The notes under the pieces are model-generated. The model saw only the letters and a list, made by a program, of their open reading frames with translations. It searched no databases and was not told where the DNA came from. The position numbers and the translations under genes are program-made. Shown here piece by piece: positions 1 to 10,092 of a DNA stretch of 64,000 nt (positions are counted from its first letter, which is position 1; each line of letters begins with the position of its first letter). Origin of the DNA: Ehrlichia sp052043515 (lineage in GTDB: Bacteria > Pseudomonadota > Alphaproteobacteria > Rickettsiales > Anaplasmataceae); assembly GCA_052043515.1 (NCBI GenBank), contig JBQEQX010000001.1:310001-374000 (forward strand), written 5' to 3'.

Positions 1-626
1 CAAATCTACTACTCGCTATAACATTACCTGGCTGAAAAATTAACACTTCAGCCAAACCCAATAGATCGGCCTTAGACTGTATTATACTCTGCAGTGATAC
101 CTTGTCATAATGCAATATTGCTTTATTACTATACATACAGTGTGATATAGCTAAAACATCAGAGCGAATATTCCTTTTGTGTTCTCTCAAATAAGCCTCT
201 GCTACCTGAATAGATTCATGCATTGCAGTTTCCACTCTTTTATTAAACCAAGCTTGGATACTATAATTAAAGAATAAGGTGGAAAAGCCAGAAATAATAA
301 TTGTAGGGATAACAGCCACCACCGAAAACATCAATACAATTTTTGTCTGCAGATGAGATCCCAATCTCCCTCTTTTTCTCTGTATCCATATATTAATCAA
401 TCTATGTGATACACTTGTAATCAACAGTAAGAACAGTATTAGATCAAAAAATACCAATTTAATTGCTTTACTATGATCTGGGCCAAGTGGATCATCATGA
501 TGAAAAACAACACAATAAGTTATAATAGAAAACAAAAAAAACAGCTATTGCTAAAAATGAAGCAATAATTTTAAAAAACCTAAAATTACTTATATTATTA
601 CATATCTTTAAAAACCAGTTTTTCAT
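1..626 (-). CDS. ntrY: NtrY-like sensor histidine kinase, N-terminal part, frameshifted, runs off the window
   Basis: This is the N-terminal end of NtrY, the membrane sensor kinase of the NtrY/NtrX two-component pair, one of the few such systems kept by Anaplasmataceae. The minus strand from the ATG at 624-626 encodes MKNWFLKICNN, a hydrophobic helix, then HHDDPLGPDHSKAIKLV, another helix, the NtrY-typical linker RKRGRLGSHLQTK, a third helix with FFNYSIQAWFNKRVETA, and the start of the sensor domain. The kinase core lies beyond the window start. The frame breaks in the A8 run at 534-541; one extra base joins the first helix (FLAIAVFF) to the segment FSIITYCVVFHHDD. Recognition rests on the linker and the order of helices. 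The frameshift is probably an assembly error. Confidence 0.82.
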
Positions 627-797
627 TAGAACATGACATGTTAGAAGAATTAATTCATGCAAATGTAAATAAAAACATTTTTAACTTTACAACACACTAC
701 GCACATCTAGGGAAATAGGTATTCGGAAGGATAAAAAAACGCTATAAACTTTTTTTACAACTGGTATAAAAAACATTCATAGCGCGTTAAATTGACT

Positions 798-1061
798 TTA
801 GCTCTCTAAGACCTCAAGGTTAACTGCCGAAAACTTTCCATTATTTTTATCAAGCTGGTACTTAACTTTTTGCCCTTCCTTTAAACCATCAATTTTACTC
901 CTTTGTAATGCGGTAATATGGACGAAAATATCCTTAATATCTTGACCTATACCCTTTACTTTATCACCTTGATCTTTACAAATAAAACCATAGCCTTTTT
1001 CTGAACTGAACCACTTCACATATCCAGTGTAAGTTGAATCATCCACTAACCTTTGAGACAT
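798..1061 (-). CDS. cold-shock domain protein (CspA family)
   Basis: An 87-residue single-domain nucleic-acid-binding protein of the CspA family, expected to bind single-stranded RNA or DNA in the cytoplasm. The fold-defining motifs are present: GYVKWFSSEKGYGFI near residues 13-27 (RNP1 is KGYGFI) and DIFVHITAL near 44-52 (RNP2), followed by GQKVKYQL. It is slightly longer than E. coli CspA because of a short N-terminal leader and an insert between the two motifs. An AAGGA ribosome-binding site sits six bases before the ATG on the minus strand. The next plus-strand gene is divergent. Confidence 0.9.
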   Translation of the reverse strand: MSQRLVDDSTYTGYVKWFSSEKGYGFICKDQGDKVKGIGQDIKDIFVHITALQRSKIDGLKEGQKVKYQLDKNNGKFSAVNLEVLES

Positions 1062-1345
1062 TAAAAATCCTTAAAAATTGACATAAACGCATAGACTATA
1101 CTGCTAAGAACATACTAAAGAAAATACCATGTACTAAAACGTACAATACCATGTTCCACCAAGAGTAAAGACTAATATATTTTTTGCAAGAAAAATATTA
1201 ATATTCTATCTAAACTATTTAGGTTACATAACCTTATATTAACTATATACCAGAGCTAAATCTTAAAATCAGTAATATTAGTAATTTTAATTGACTTTTA
1301 TTGAAACAAATCATAGTAAAACTCATTTTACTTACTGTATTAAAT

Positions 1346-2185
1346 ATGCATTTGTTCTGTTTTGGGTATGGATACACTGCTAGCTTTCTTGCACAAAAGT
1401 TAATACCTTTGAAATGGAAAATCAGTGGTACATCATTTAACAAAATGACATATAATGAAAATGTACATTTATTTGACTACAATTTTCCATTACCAGAATT
1501 TGTGTTCTCCGATGTAACACACGTATTGATATCAATTCCACCAAATGGAGACAATGTACTCTTAAAATATCACAATTTTTTGAAGGAAATAAAATGGCTA
1601 GGTTATCTATCAGCAACAAATGTGTATGGAAATCATAATGGCAATTGGGTTGAAGAAACATCTTTAACAAATCCCTCAACTCCTACTGGTATTAACCGTT
1701 TAAAGCAAGAAAAACTATGGTACGATTCTGGACTTCCCATACATATTTTTAGATTATCTGCAATATATGGACCAAAAAGGAATATACTTCATAGATTAAT
1801 GCAAAACGACGTAAAATACACAATTAGCGATACCATATTCTCACGTATACATGTGGATGATATAGTAAGTATCCTATTGAAATCAATACACAATCCCAAC
1901 CCAAGGAGCATATACAATTGCGCAGATGATTTTCCGTCTACACATTCAGATGTGGTTAAATATGGAGCACAACTATTAAATATTGAAATACCAGAGTCAG
2001 TAACCTATGAAGCTTTATCAGATAACATGAAAGATTTCTACAACGAAAGAAAATTAGTAAATAACCTAAAGGTAAAAAATGAACTAAATATATCATTAAA
2101 ATATCCTAGCTATATAGAAGGATTACAAGGACTTTTAAAAAATCGAAAAATCAGAAAAATATATTCCATACACATAAAAGCGTAG
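1346..2185 (+). CDS. NAD-dependent epimerase/dehydratase-like SDR protein
   Basis: A Rossmann-fold protein of the extended SDR or NAD-dependent epimerase type, resembling the YeeZ branch. From the ATG at 1346 it begins MHLFCFGYGYTASFLA, a first strand and glycine-rich nucleotide-binding loop. LISIPP, the segment LSATNVYGNHNGNWVEE and NPSTPTGINRLKQEK follow, where the usual YxxxK pair is replaced as in YeeZ-like members. IFRLSAIYGPKRN and the segment FSRIHVDDIV are typical of the family's C-terminal half. The same frame stays open upstream to a TTG at 1301, but that would add a hydrophobic extension before the first strand, so the ATG is preferred. The substrate is unknown. Confidence 0.75.
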   Translation: MHLFCFGYGYTASFLAQKLIPLKWKISGTSFNKMTYNENVHLFDYNFPLPEFVFSDVTHVLISIPPNGDNVLLKYHNFLKEIKWLGYLSATNVYGNHNGNWVEETSLTNPSTPTGINRLKQEKLWYDSGLPIHIFRLSAIYGPKRNILHRLMQNDVKYTISDTIFSRIHVDDIVSILLKSIHNPNPRSIYNCADDFPSTHSDVVKYGAQLLNIEIPESVTYEALSDNMKDFYNERKLVNNLKVKNELNISLKYPSYIEGLQGLLKNRKIRKIYSIHIKA

Positions 2186-2601
2186 CAATTAATTAAATAA
2201 GATTCTTATTTAATCTTAAGGAATAAGTAAAAACTTCTACGTAGAAATATCGGATAGAACTAATCATTACATATAATCAATTCCTAGGTAAAAATACAGA
2301 ATAATGACACAAAAAATTGGAACAATGCAATAAAGATACATAGCCTACCAACTATCATCAATGTTACATGCAGTATAAATACGTATAGTCTGTATTCTCA
2401 CTTTTTTTAGTATTATGATTTTATAAACAACTAGACAAAATTCAATAAAAGTAATTTAAAAACCATCATTACAAATATCACAAAATGTTTGCTGCTATTA
2501 TGTACTATTACTACTCATACATATAATTTTAAACTTGCATTGATTAATAATTGATTGTAAATACTCTGCTTATTATTACAAGATGATACATGAGGCAACG
2601 T
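2186..2601. other. intergenic spacer
   Basis: AT-rich spacer between two co-directional genes. I see no ORF, RNA gene or clear hairpin. It presumably carries the dcd promoter, but no convincing -35/-10 pair stands out. Confidence 0.4.
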
Positions 2602-3165
2602 ATGTCGGTCATGCCAGATCACTGGATTAAAGATAAGGCCATGAAGGAAAAAATGATTGACCCATTTATTGATTACAAAAAAAGTAGTGGTATCTTGTCA
2701 TATGGGCTATCATCATATGGATATGATGCAAGGGTGGATAATAAATTCAAAGTATTTACAAATTTAAATTCAGTAACAGTTGATCCTAAAAATTTTTCCC
2801 CAGCGAGTTTTATAAACAAAGAAGAAGATGTCTGTATTATCCCACCAAATAGCTTCATACTAGCAAAAACTGTAGAATATTTTAAGATACCAAAAGATGT
2901 TCTTGTAATATGCGTAGGTAAATCGACTTACGCAAGATGCGGTATTATTGTAAATGTAACACCATTAGAGCCAGGTTGGGAAGGATATGTAACCTTAGAA
3001 TTTTCAAACACTACTCCACTGCCAGCAAAAATTTATGCTTTTGAAGGAGCGTGTCAATTTATTTTCTTAAAAGGAGATAGCAAATGCAGTGTCTCTTACA
3101 ACGAAATGCAAGGAAAATACATGAACCAATTAGACGTTACATTGCCGATAATTACTAGCAAATAG
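2602..3165 (+). CDS. dcd: dCTP deaminase
   Basis: Converts dCTP to dUTP, feeding dTMP synthesis. The homotrimer family motifs are all visible: MPDHWIK at the start, the segment SYGLSSYGYDARV, VICVGKSTYARCGI with the catalytic-region KSTYAR, and VTPLEPGWEGYVTLE, which carries the catalytic glutamate. AFEGACQFIF follows. The frame opens at 2590, but a GAGG site six bases upstream favours the ATG at 2602. The resulting 187 residues equal the usual family length. The gene is intact. Confidence 0.94.
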   Translation: MSVMPDHWIKDKAMKEKMIDPFIDYKKSSGILSYGLSSYGYDARVDNKFKVFTNLNSVTVDPKNFSPASFINKEEDVCIIPPNSFILAKTVEYFKIPKDVLVICVGKSTYARCGIIVNVTPLEPGWEGYVTLEFSNTTPLPAKIYAFEGACQFIFLKGDSKCSVSYNEMQGKYMNQLDVTLPIITSK

Positions 3166-3731
3166 GTGCTAAAAGTGTCTAATAAAAGTCAAAATAAATG
3201 AAAATGTTCTAGTGGAAAGTTCCTCTGTTAAAGCCATTCAAGACTGCCATCCACTCCGTACTAAACAGATTGATTTAACATCACTTCAAAAGCTTGTCCA
3301 ATTCTAGTAACAATTATACAGCTAAAAGCAAATACAAACCACTAGCTTGAGTTATATTAAAAAACAAATTAAATCAGTGTATGTAAAAAAATCTATTTAA
3401 AAATTCTACACTACATCTACTTTTCTTAAAGGATATCTCGCAATACTATAAAGTGAAATATATTCAGCATAATTACGTAATAACCATTAAGGTAAGCAAT
3501 AGTGGAAGAATAAAGTCATCAAAGTATCACTACAAGTTAACTTCTACAGGACATAGGAATATAAAAACACACGTGACAAACATCTATAATTCTAATGATT
3601 ATTTTACATTAATTTTGTGCACAAGCAAATCTTATAACTAAAACAATTGCAATCACCACTACACAATAACTTTTACTTGCAAAAATTTTAATTAGCAGTA
3701 CAATGACAGACTTTAACTACACCTATACGAA
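3166..3731. other. spacer with a possible coding fragment
   Basis: No full gene. A short open plus-strand stretch at about 3189-3307 reads VKINENVLVESSSVKA and ends LTSLQKLVQF. It has no start codon and looks like a relic or chance. A 62-codon ORF at 3453-3641 has no family features. Confidence 0.3.
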
Positions 3732-4346
3732 ATGCTAGAGTGTGTTGACCTTCTGTGTGTTAGGAATCATAAGTGCTTATTTTCAAGGCTTAGTTTTGTT
3801 ATACAAAAAAATCTTCTAACATTGGTCGTAGGAAAAAACGGTAGTGGAAAGACAAGTTTACTTAGATTATTTGCCGGGTTAATTCCTGTAACATACGGAA
3901 ACATAAAATACTATGGAATAAATATTCGCGATTCTGATAATTACTTTGCATCCATTACTTACGTTGGGCACAAAAATTTTTGTAATGATAATCTTACAGT
4001 ATTAGAAAACATCAAATTATGGGCAAACTTAAGAAACAACCATGAATTAGTAGCAGCAACAATATGTTTTTTTGAGCTACAGTTAATATTAGACATAAAA
4101 TACAAGTACTTATCAGCGGGATGGAAGAGAAGAGTAGCGTTATCAAGGCTACTAATATATAACACTAATATATGGATTATAGATGAACCTTTAGTTCATC
4201 TTGATATTCATACAAGAGAATTGATGCTAGAATTAATATCTACAAGACTAAAACAGAAAGACGGAATAGTAATTATATCTGACCATAGTCAAACAGAATC
4301 ATATAAAGAATGTCAAGTTATTAACCTTGAACATTTTAAAGATTAA
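3732..4346 (+). CDS. ccmA: heme exporter ATP-binding protein CcmA
   Basis: The ATPase subunit of the CcmAB(C) system for cytochrome c maturation, acting at the inner membrane. The 204 residues contain a Walker A GKNGSGKTS (residues ~34-42), the CcmA-type signature LSAGWKRRVALSRL in place of the general ABC LSGGQ, and a Walker B IWIIDEP followed by a D-loop-like LDIHTRE. The switch histidine is in IISDHSQ. The Trp in LSAGWKRR is where most homologues have Gln. No ccmB is adjacent, which is normal for this family of reduced genomes. The gene is intact. Confidence 0.93.
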   Translation: MLECVDLLCVRNHKCLFSRLSFVIQKNLLTLVVGKNGSGKTSLLRLFAGLIPVTYGNIKYYGINIRDSDNYFASITYVGHKNFCNDNLTVLENIKLWANLRNNHELVAATICFFELQLILDIKYKYLSAGWKRRVALSRLLIYNTNIWIIDEPLVHLDIHTRELMLELISTRLKQKDGIVIISDHSQTESYKECQVINLEHFKD

Positions 4347-5099
4347 AAAATCAACATATTACCCGTCTACGCCAGTATCACTGCATGAATTATCATCACA
4401 AGCTAAATTTATAACTCTTAGTTACATAGAATTGCATCAGTAATTTCAGTTAAATATAAATCTCATTCGTTACTTAAGTTACTAATAAAACTAAAATTTG
4501 GTATTCATATCAAATGATTAGCACCAGATCAAAAATAAACAATATGAGAGAATTGCAAGATCTAAAAAATAGTACATACACAACACACTAAAAGTTAGAT
4601 TAACATCATTTCTTTTTAAATTATCTCTTTAATAACCTAACAAATCCATTATTACACCGATATATCGATCAACATTATTGATTTATGTGACCGGATTATA
4701 TAACTACATTGATCGTAATTTACTACGGGAACGTAGAATTTCCACATTGTCTAAGATTTTATCTATTGTCTATTAGTGAGCCATACCACATTACAATCTT
4801 ACAAATGGACATGTTTTATTGTGCTTTTCATTATATACATGGCAAGTTATATACTAACGAAGTAACTTCATTACATTGACTAAAAAAAATTGCTCATTAA
4901 TAAACAGTATTTACATAATTTAGTAGGACTTAACGTTAAATTTATAAATAATAAAATCAAGTACTATAATTAAAATATTGTCACACAATATTCTTCATAA
5001 TTCTATATCTACCAACATAGTTAAATTCAACAACCCATAAACCTTAGTGTAAAAACCATAAGTAACAAGTGTATACATTATACAATAATAAACTTTAGC
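4347..5099. other. long convergent spacer
   Basis: About 750 bases between ccmA and the convergently oriented ctaA. It is AT-rich with no ORF of substance on either strand. I see no tRNA-like cloverleaf or strong terminator. Confidence 0.4.
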
Positions 5100-6132
5100 T
5101 TAATTACATTGCAACCGTGATAACTTAACACAATGCAATAAATAAATACTTATAGAAAACAAAATAAAAGCCATGAGCTGATGTAAAGAAGCAATCGCTA
5201 TGGGAACATTATATACAAATGTTAAAACTCCCAACACTACTTGCACAACCAAACATTTTAATAGTAAATATGCGGGAAAAAAATTTAATTTCAATACTAA
5301 CAAAGTTACTGTTACAACTACTAGAATAAGTGCTGCAATTAATTCATGTATAAACTGCACAGTTACAGAATTATCAAAAATATTACACCACCAAGGTTTC
5401 ATAAATGATAAATCCTCTAACATCAACTTACCTTCTAAAAAAAGGGACAGTTTTATACAATAATCCAGCATTTAACCCAGCAACTAATGAACCAAAGGTT
5501 ATTTGAATAACAATCAATGCAGTAATTGCATAAAAAATAAAAATGTTATTCACTCTTACATTGGAAGTTATTCGAAAAACAACAGATAATAAAAACTGCT
5601 TCCACAAAAGATAAAAAATTAATAATGCTAACAATAAGTGTATGCTTAATTTATAGTGATTTACGTAAGGATAATCTACCAGACCACTTTTTACCATAAT
5701 CCACCCTACTAATCCTTGAAGCAAGATCAATAAACAAATAATCATAAAATTCCACGTCAAATTCTTACGAAGCTTTTTTTTATACACAAAATACAGGAAT
5801 GGAATTAAAAAGATTAGTCCAACAACCCTCCCAAACAATCGATGAAAGTATTCTATTAAATATAATTTCTTAAACTCTCTCAGCGTAATACTAGAATTTA
5901 AATATTTATATTCCGGAGTGGTCATATATTTCGCTTGTTCTTCTAACCATACTTTATCACTCATTGGAGGAAATACACCAATAATAGGGTTCCACTCTGT
6001 AATTGACAAACCAGAGTGAGTAAGACGTGTTATTCCTCCAATTAATACCATAAGCAACACTCCAATACAGCACATACATAACCAAATTTTCACACTAACA
6101 CATACTTCTTTGTCATCACTAGTAATTTTCAT
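5100..6132 (-). CDS. ctaA: heme A synthase CtaA/COX15, frameshifted
   Basis: Converts heme O to heme A for cytochrome oxidase, as a polytopic inner-membrane protein. The N-terminal half has GGITRLTHSGLSITEWNP, EYFHRLFGRVVGL with the heme-ligand-type EYxHR, and NHYKLSIHL; it runs on to SLVAGLNAGLLYKT. The C-terminal half has MKPWW, QFIHELIAA and LHQLMAF. The halves lie in different frames that overlap at 5428-5471. Deleting one base from the A7 run at 5437-5443 yields KTVPFLEGKLMLEDLSFMKP, the expected loop. The start at 6132 (MKITSDD) follows a weak GTGGG site; the same frame is open to 6156. Probably a sequencing or assembly error rather than a dead gene. Confidence 0.87.
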
Positions 6133-6637
6133 TATGAAACCCACAATCATTTTCAATATTAATCATACACAGAAATTTAGAATATTTCCCACTACCGTGT
6201 TATATAAAAATTCTACGTTGTAGTTAATCACAACGATAAGTTCTATCTTCACGACAATGGATTAGTGTACCTAAGAAGAAGTTCTATACTTTTACCAATA
6301 CTAATCAAATATGTTAACTTGTGATCGTAAAACAATTGAGAATTATCATAACTTATGTACAAAATACCACATTAATTACAGCATGTAACTGGCACACGAT
6401 ATAATTAAACCAAACACAATCCTCAAAGTACACTTATAGTAATATAGAAGCACTTTGTAACTTAATATTGTAACTTACATGTAGTATCAACATATTATTT
6501 CAAACAATAATTATATACTTGAGATTCCTTATGCTACTCTTAGATAATGATTACATATATACATTTTGTTGTTTCCTCTATTGACTTTCATAAAAATTTA
6601 TAGTAGGTTCGGCACTGATTGTTTTTTAGGGCTGGTG
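6133..6637. other. divergent spacer
   Basis: Spacer between ctaA (leftward) and the DsbA-like gene (rightward). The rightward frame is open from a TTG at 6566. I see no other gene. Confidence 0.35.
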
Positions 6638-7396
6638 ATGGTAAGGATTCTGTTTTTGTTGTGTTTAGTGATGCTGGTGGCAAGTTTCCCATTAATAAAC
6701 AACTGGTTGTCTAACAATTCTACTAAAGGCATAACAGACAAAGATAGTATTATCTCAGTAATTGAAGAATATATTACTAACTATCCTCAGAAGGTTATAG
6801 AGTTGCTTACTATGGGACAAGCAAAAATGGAAAAAGCGGAAGTAAGTGAAAACATAAAAAAGTACAAATCAGAGATTCAAGATTCTTCGTATCCATCTGC
6901 CGGAAATAAAGCAAGTGATGTTGTACTTGTGGAGTTTTTTGATTACTCGTGTGGATACTGTAAAATGATGCTTGAAGATATGAAACAAGTACTAAAAGAT
7001 GGCAAAGTTCGAGTTATATTTAGGGATTTTCCGATACTTGGGGAAGCATCGCTGAAGGCTGTACGCGCAGCGCTGGCCGTACACTTTATTGATACAGTAA
7101 AGTACCTAGATTTTTATTATGCAGCATTGAATCATAAGCAGCAGTTTGACGATGAGTCTATACTTGATATAGTGACATCTATAGGGGTTTCTGAAGAAGA
7201 TTTTAAGGTCTCGTTGGTTAAGAACTCTGATCTTATAGACAGGATGATAGAATCTACTAGAGACTTAGCCCAAAAGGTCAACATCAGAGGAACTCCTGCT
7301 ATGATAATTGGAAACACGTTTATTGGCGGAGCCACAGATCTATCAACATTAAGAAGTAAGATAGATGAAGAAGCTAACCATGATAAAAGCAACTAG
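6638..7396 (+). CDS. DsbA-family thioredoxin-fold protein (Com1-like)
   Basis: An exported thioredoxin-fold protein of the DsbA/Com1 type, likely handling disulfides in the periplasm. From the ATG at 6638 the protein starts MVRILFLLCLVMLVA, a signal peptide or anchor. A helical linker follows, then FFDYSCGYCKMM with the CxxC pair CGYC, FRDFPILGE, and the cis-proline loop RGTPAMIIG near the C-terminus. These are the order and spacing of Com1-like proteins of Coxiella and Rickettsiales. An upstream in-frame TTG at 6566 would bury the signal peptide and is not favoured. The gene converges on the large minus-strand gene, with 10 bases between stops. Confidence 0.88.
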   Translation: MVRILFLLCLVMLVASFPLINNWLSNNSTKGITDKDSIISVIEEYITNYPQKVIELLTMGQAKMEKAEVSENIKKYKSEIQDSSYPSAGNKASDVVLVEFFDYSCGYCKMMLEDMKQVLKDGKVRVIFRDFPILGEASLKAVRAALAVHFIDTVKYLDFYYAALNHKQQFDDESILDIVTSIGVSEEDFKVSLVKNSDLIDRMIESTRDLAQKVNIRGTPAMIIGNTFIGGATDLSTLRSKIDEEANHDKSN

Positions 7397-7406
7397 CAAT
7401 CCTTGG

Positions 7407-8615
7407 TTAGATAGCTTTGCTCTCTCCTTTGCAAGTGGGATGTACAAGTGGCACTTGCAGTTCGGCAGTGGTTTCTTCTTTAGGATACGAAGCTTCCCGT
7501 TCTGCTGTTTCTTCGAAATTTGAACTTTCATCAGGTGTAGTACTGTGATTTTCCCCAATGGCCATCGCAACTGCGGCAAAGCAGGACGCCAGTATTGCTA
7601 CTATGGCTGCACAAACATAGCATATTGTCTCTACAACATCATTTGTTAGCTGTACATGATAATATGAAGTTATCAGTACAGCAACAATAGATAACACGAA
7701 TATAGATATTGCTGCATAATAGCGGAACTTTGGTGCTCTAGAATTATATTCTTCTTGTTTCTTTGCAGTCTTGAAACAAACATCAGAATCTGATACTACC
7801 TTAGCTACTCCAGAACGTTTCTCAGTCTGGTCACCACTTAACATTTCGAGAGGTATTGTGGATTTCCCCTCTACAACTTCAGCACCACCTACTACTTCTC
7901 CAGAATCAGATCTAACATCAGAATGCTTCTCAGTATGATCACCACTTAACATTTCGAGAGGTGTTGTGGATTTCTCCTCCATAACTTCAACACCACATAC
8001 TACCTCTCCACAACAAGATATAACATCCTCTTCAGTATGACCACTACTTTCAACAGGCATTACACCTGATGCTTCTTGTCCTATAATAATCTCTCCGATA
8101 CTTCCACTGAATATTACTTCACTACTTGCTTCACCACTATGACTTTCACTTACAGAAGGTGGAATACAGCGATGTTCCCTAACGAAAAAACTATCACCAT
8201 ATACTTCCAACATCCTTACACTAGGATTAAAATACAGAATTTTTAATAATACACTGCCACTCAAATCAGATAATTGCTTTACTTTCAAGTCATCTTTAAA
8301 TATCTCTGCAGTCAAATAAGAACCCAAGTTTCTTACCTTTACAATATTTAATAACAACTCACTAAGTATCTCATAATTTATAGGAGTAGCTACATCTTTT
8401 CTGATTAGGGTAGCAAAAAAATCAGTTACAACAGAACTTGATTTTCCATATGGAAGAAATTTCATCATCGCATTAACTAGCATGGCAGGTCTATTTACAC
8501 TGCAAGTATAAGAGATGCCTTCTTTCACACTTTCATTAAAACTTTTACATATCTCAACGAATTCTTCTTGCACTTGATCACTTGTTAACAAAAAAACCAT
8601 TATACAACAAAGCAA
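7407..8615 (-). CDS. C-terminal part of a large (~1,170-residue) membrane-anchored protein of unknown function
   Basis: The last third of a long protein split into three overlapping frames. It contains a helical region and an acidic Ser/Glu-rich linker with two copies of a 36-residue repeat built around TTPLEMLSGDHTEKHS. Two adjacent membrane helices follow (YYAAISIFVLSIVAVLITSYY and a second ending AVAMAI), then a short acidic tail. The hairpin of helices at the C-terminus suggests anchoring with most of the chain on one side. Its start overlaps the middle fragment. Removing one base from the A7 run at 8590-8596 gives ALLYNGFLLTSDQVQ in a single frame. No family is recognised. Confidence 0.7.
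   Translation of the reverse strand: MLCCIMVFLLTSDQVQEEFVEICKSFNESVKEGISYTCSVNRPAMLVNAMMKFLPYGKSSSVVTDFFATLIRKDVATPINYEILSELLLNIVKVRNLGSYLTAEIFKDDLKVKQLSDLSGSVLLKILYFNPSVRMLEVYGDSFFVREHRCIPPSVSESHSGEASSEVIFSGSIGEIIIGQEASGVMPVESSGHTEEDVISCCGEVVCGVEVMEEKSTTPLEMLSGDHTEKHSDVRSDSGEVVGGAEVVEGKSTIPLEMLSGDQTEKRSGVAKVVSDSDVCFKTAKKQEEYNSRAPKFRYYAAISIFVLSIVAVLITSYYHVQLTNDVVETICYVCAAIVAILASCFAAVAMAIGENHSTTPDESSNFEETAEREASYPKEETTAELQVPLVHPTCKGESKAI
7831..8046 (-). repeat. two in-frame 108-bp (36-residue) repeats
   Basis: The block beginning TCACCACTTA at 7831 recurs at 7939, a period of 108 bases. It encodes two imperfect copies of GEVV(G/C)G(A/V)EV, KST(T/I)PLEMLSGD and TEK(H/R)S. The period is a multiple of three, so copy-number change keeps frame. 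Confidence 0.75.
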
Positions 8616-10092
8616 AGCTACTAACTAATTCAGGATGAGTCAAAACACAAAATACTAAAAATTCCATCGAACATATCCGAGCATCAAATAGAGTGGGATT
8701 GTCAACGTATGAACGTACATAAGATGAGGCAATGCTCACTACAGCATCACATTCTTCTTCGGACAAACCACTACATGGAGAAGCTACTCTTAGACAATAA
8801 GTATCACGTGTTACCACGCAAGACAATAAATTAATAAAACTACTATTATATTTTTTATATTGCATTTCACGAAGGCTTACTGCAGAAATATTCAAAACAT
8901 TGACTGCGTAACTCATAGCCGTTTGAAATGCTCTGTCATGCAGTTCACAACTATTTAGATCCATGCTTTCTAATGCTCCATCGGAACAATCCATAGGTAA
9001 TTCATTCTGTAAACATGCAACCAAAGGTAAAGTGGAACAAAACACACTGTACAAATCTTCTGCTAAAGATACTAAGCTGGATTCACTACCGGAAGCATTA
9101 CAAAAACTAATATGAAAAATATCAAAAATCTTCAATATTAAGTTTCTTTCTAAGAAATTACCGAAAAGAAGCTTCATTATAATTACATATGTAATCCCAC
9201 CTTTCTTAGCACCATCAAAACTCTGACATGCTTTTAACATCATCATTGCAGCTTGCTGTGCTTTTATTTCATTAACTTGCCTACACCCTTCAAAAAAATA
9301 ACAAGATGTCGAATTAAAGTGCTCAGGTAAACTTACATTTACCAACAAATATTTTATCAAAATCAAAAAAAGAGGAACCTCAGTATCAATTTCCAAAAAT
9401 TCATTACCCTCACATCCTAAGGCATTTTTCATATCACAAAAAACTTCAGTATATTCTAACAACAATTTAGAACGTAATGATGGACTACAACTGTTAAGTC
9501 TAGATAATTTTTCAGAATACTGGACATAGTACTTACGCACAATACCAATAGGCATGTGCTTAATAAAAACAGCATAATAACAAGCGTACAATAATTCACT
9601 CAACAACTCTACAATTTTCCTATTTTCACCATCCTTATCATCGATACCAGAACCACCAAAAAATGAATCTAACTTACAGAGTTTGTAATTTACATGGATG
9701 TAATAGCTTTCTTCTCTGGAACGCGCGACTACACCACTTGGAACTTTCTCATTTACTGCTAATGACATATTACAAAGTAGTATGACATATTCTGTTCTCA
9801 ACATTTTCTCAAGCGTTCTACTATCAAACATTTCCTTCATCATTAACAAAACGTCAAAAACAACAGTACCGCCAAAATGATGAGACTTGGGATTATATGG
9901 TCTTAAATCACCTTTCGATACACAACTTAATCCTTGTTTAATCACATGAGATAAATTTGTAGAAACACAACCGTACACTTTATCGTCGCTATCATAATCA
10001 TCTTTCGCACATAATACACACAGTAAATGTTTATAAAACCCTATAATGGACAACCTATCTTCTAACAAAAAAACAACTTTTGAATTTTGCAC
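8578..10092 (-). CDS. middle part of the ~1,170-residue protein, unknown function
   Basis: A 504-codon open frame from a GTG, rich in Cys and Ser, with no membrane helix, repeat or catalytic motif that I recognise. It is predicted to be mostly alpha-helical. Both ends overlap neighbouring frames at seven-base A runs (10067-10073 and 8590-8596). One added base at the first and one removed at the second join all three pieces into a single frame whose length (3,507 bases before and after the two compensating edits) is a multiple of three. The GTG start lies directly after a stop in its own frame, which also suggests it is not a real start. Confidence 0.65.
   Translation of the reverse strand: MQNSKVVFLLEDRLSIIGFYKHLLCVLCAKDDYDSDDKVYGCVSTNLSHVIKQGLSCVSKGDLRPYNPKSHHFGGTVVFDVLLMMKEMFDSRTLEKMLRTEYVILLCNMSLAVNEKVPSGVVARSREESYYIHVNYKLCKLDSFFGGSGIDDKDGENRKIVELLSELLYACYYAVFIKHMPIGIVRKYYVQYSEKLSRLNSCSPSLRSKLLLEYTEVFCDMKNALGCEGNEFLEIDTEVPLFLILIKYLLVNVSLPEHFNSTSCYFFEGCRQVNEIKAQQAAMMMLKACQSFDGAKKGGITYVIIMKLLFGNFLERNLILKIFDIFHISFCNASGSESSLVSLAEDLYSVFCSTLPLVACLQNELPMDCSDGALESMDLNSCELHDRAFQTAMSYAVNVLNISAVSLREMQYKKYNSSFINLLSCVVTRDTYCLRVASPCSGLSEEECDAVVSIASSYVRSYVDNPTLFDARICSMEFLVFCVLTHPELVSSFALLYNGFFVNK

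Noticed and set aside
3453..3641. 62-codon plus-strand frame
   Set aside because: No ribosome-binding site, Asn/Lys/Tyr composition of random AT-rich DNA.
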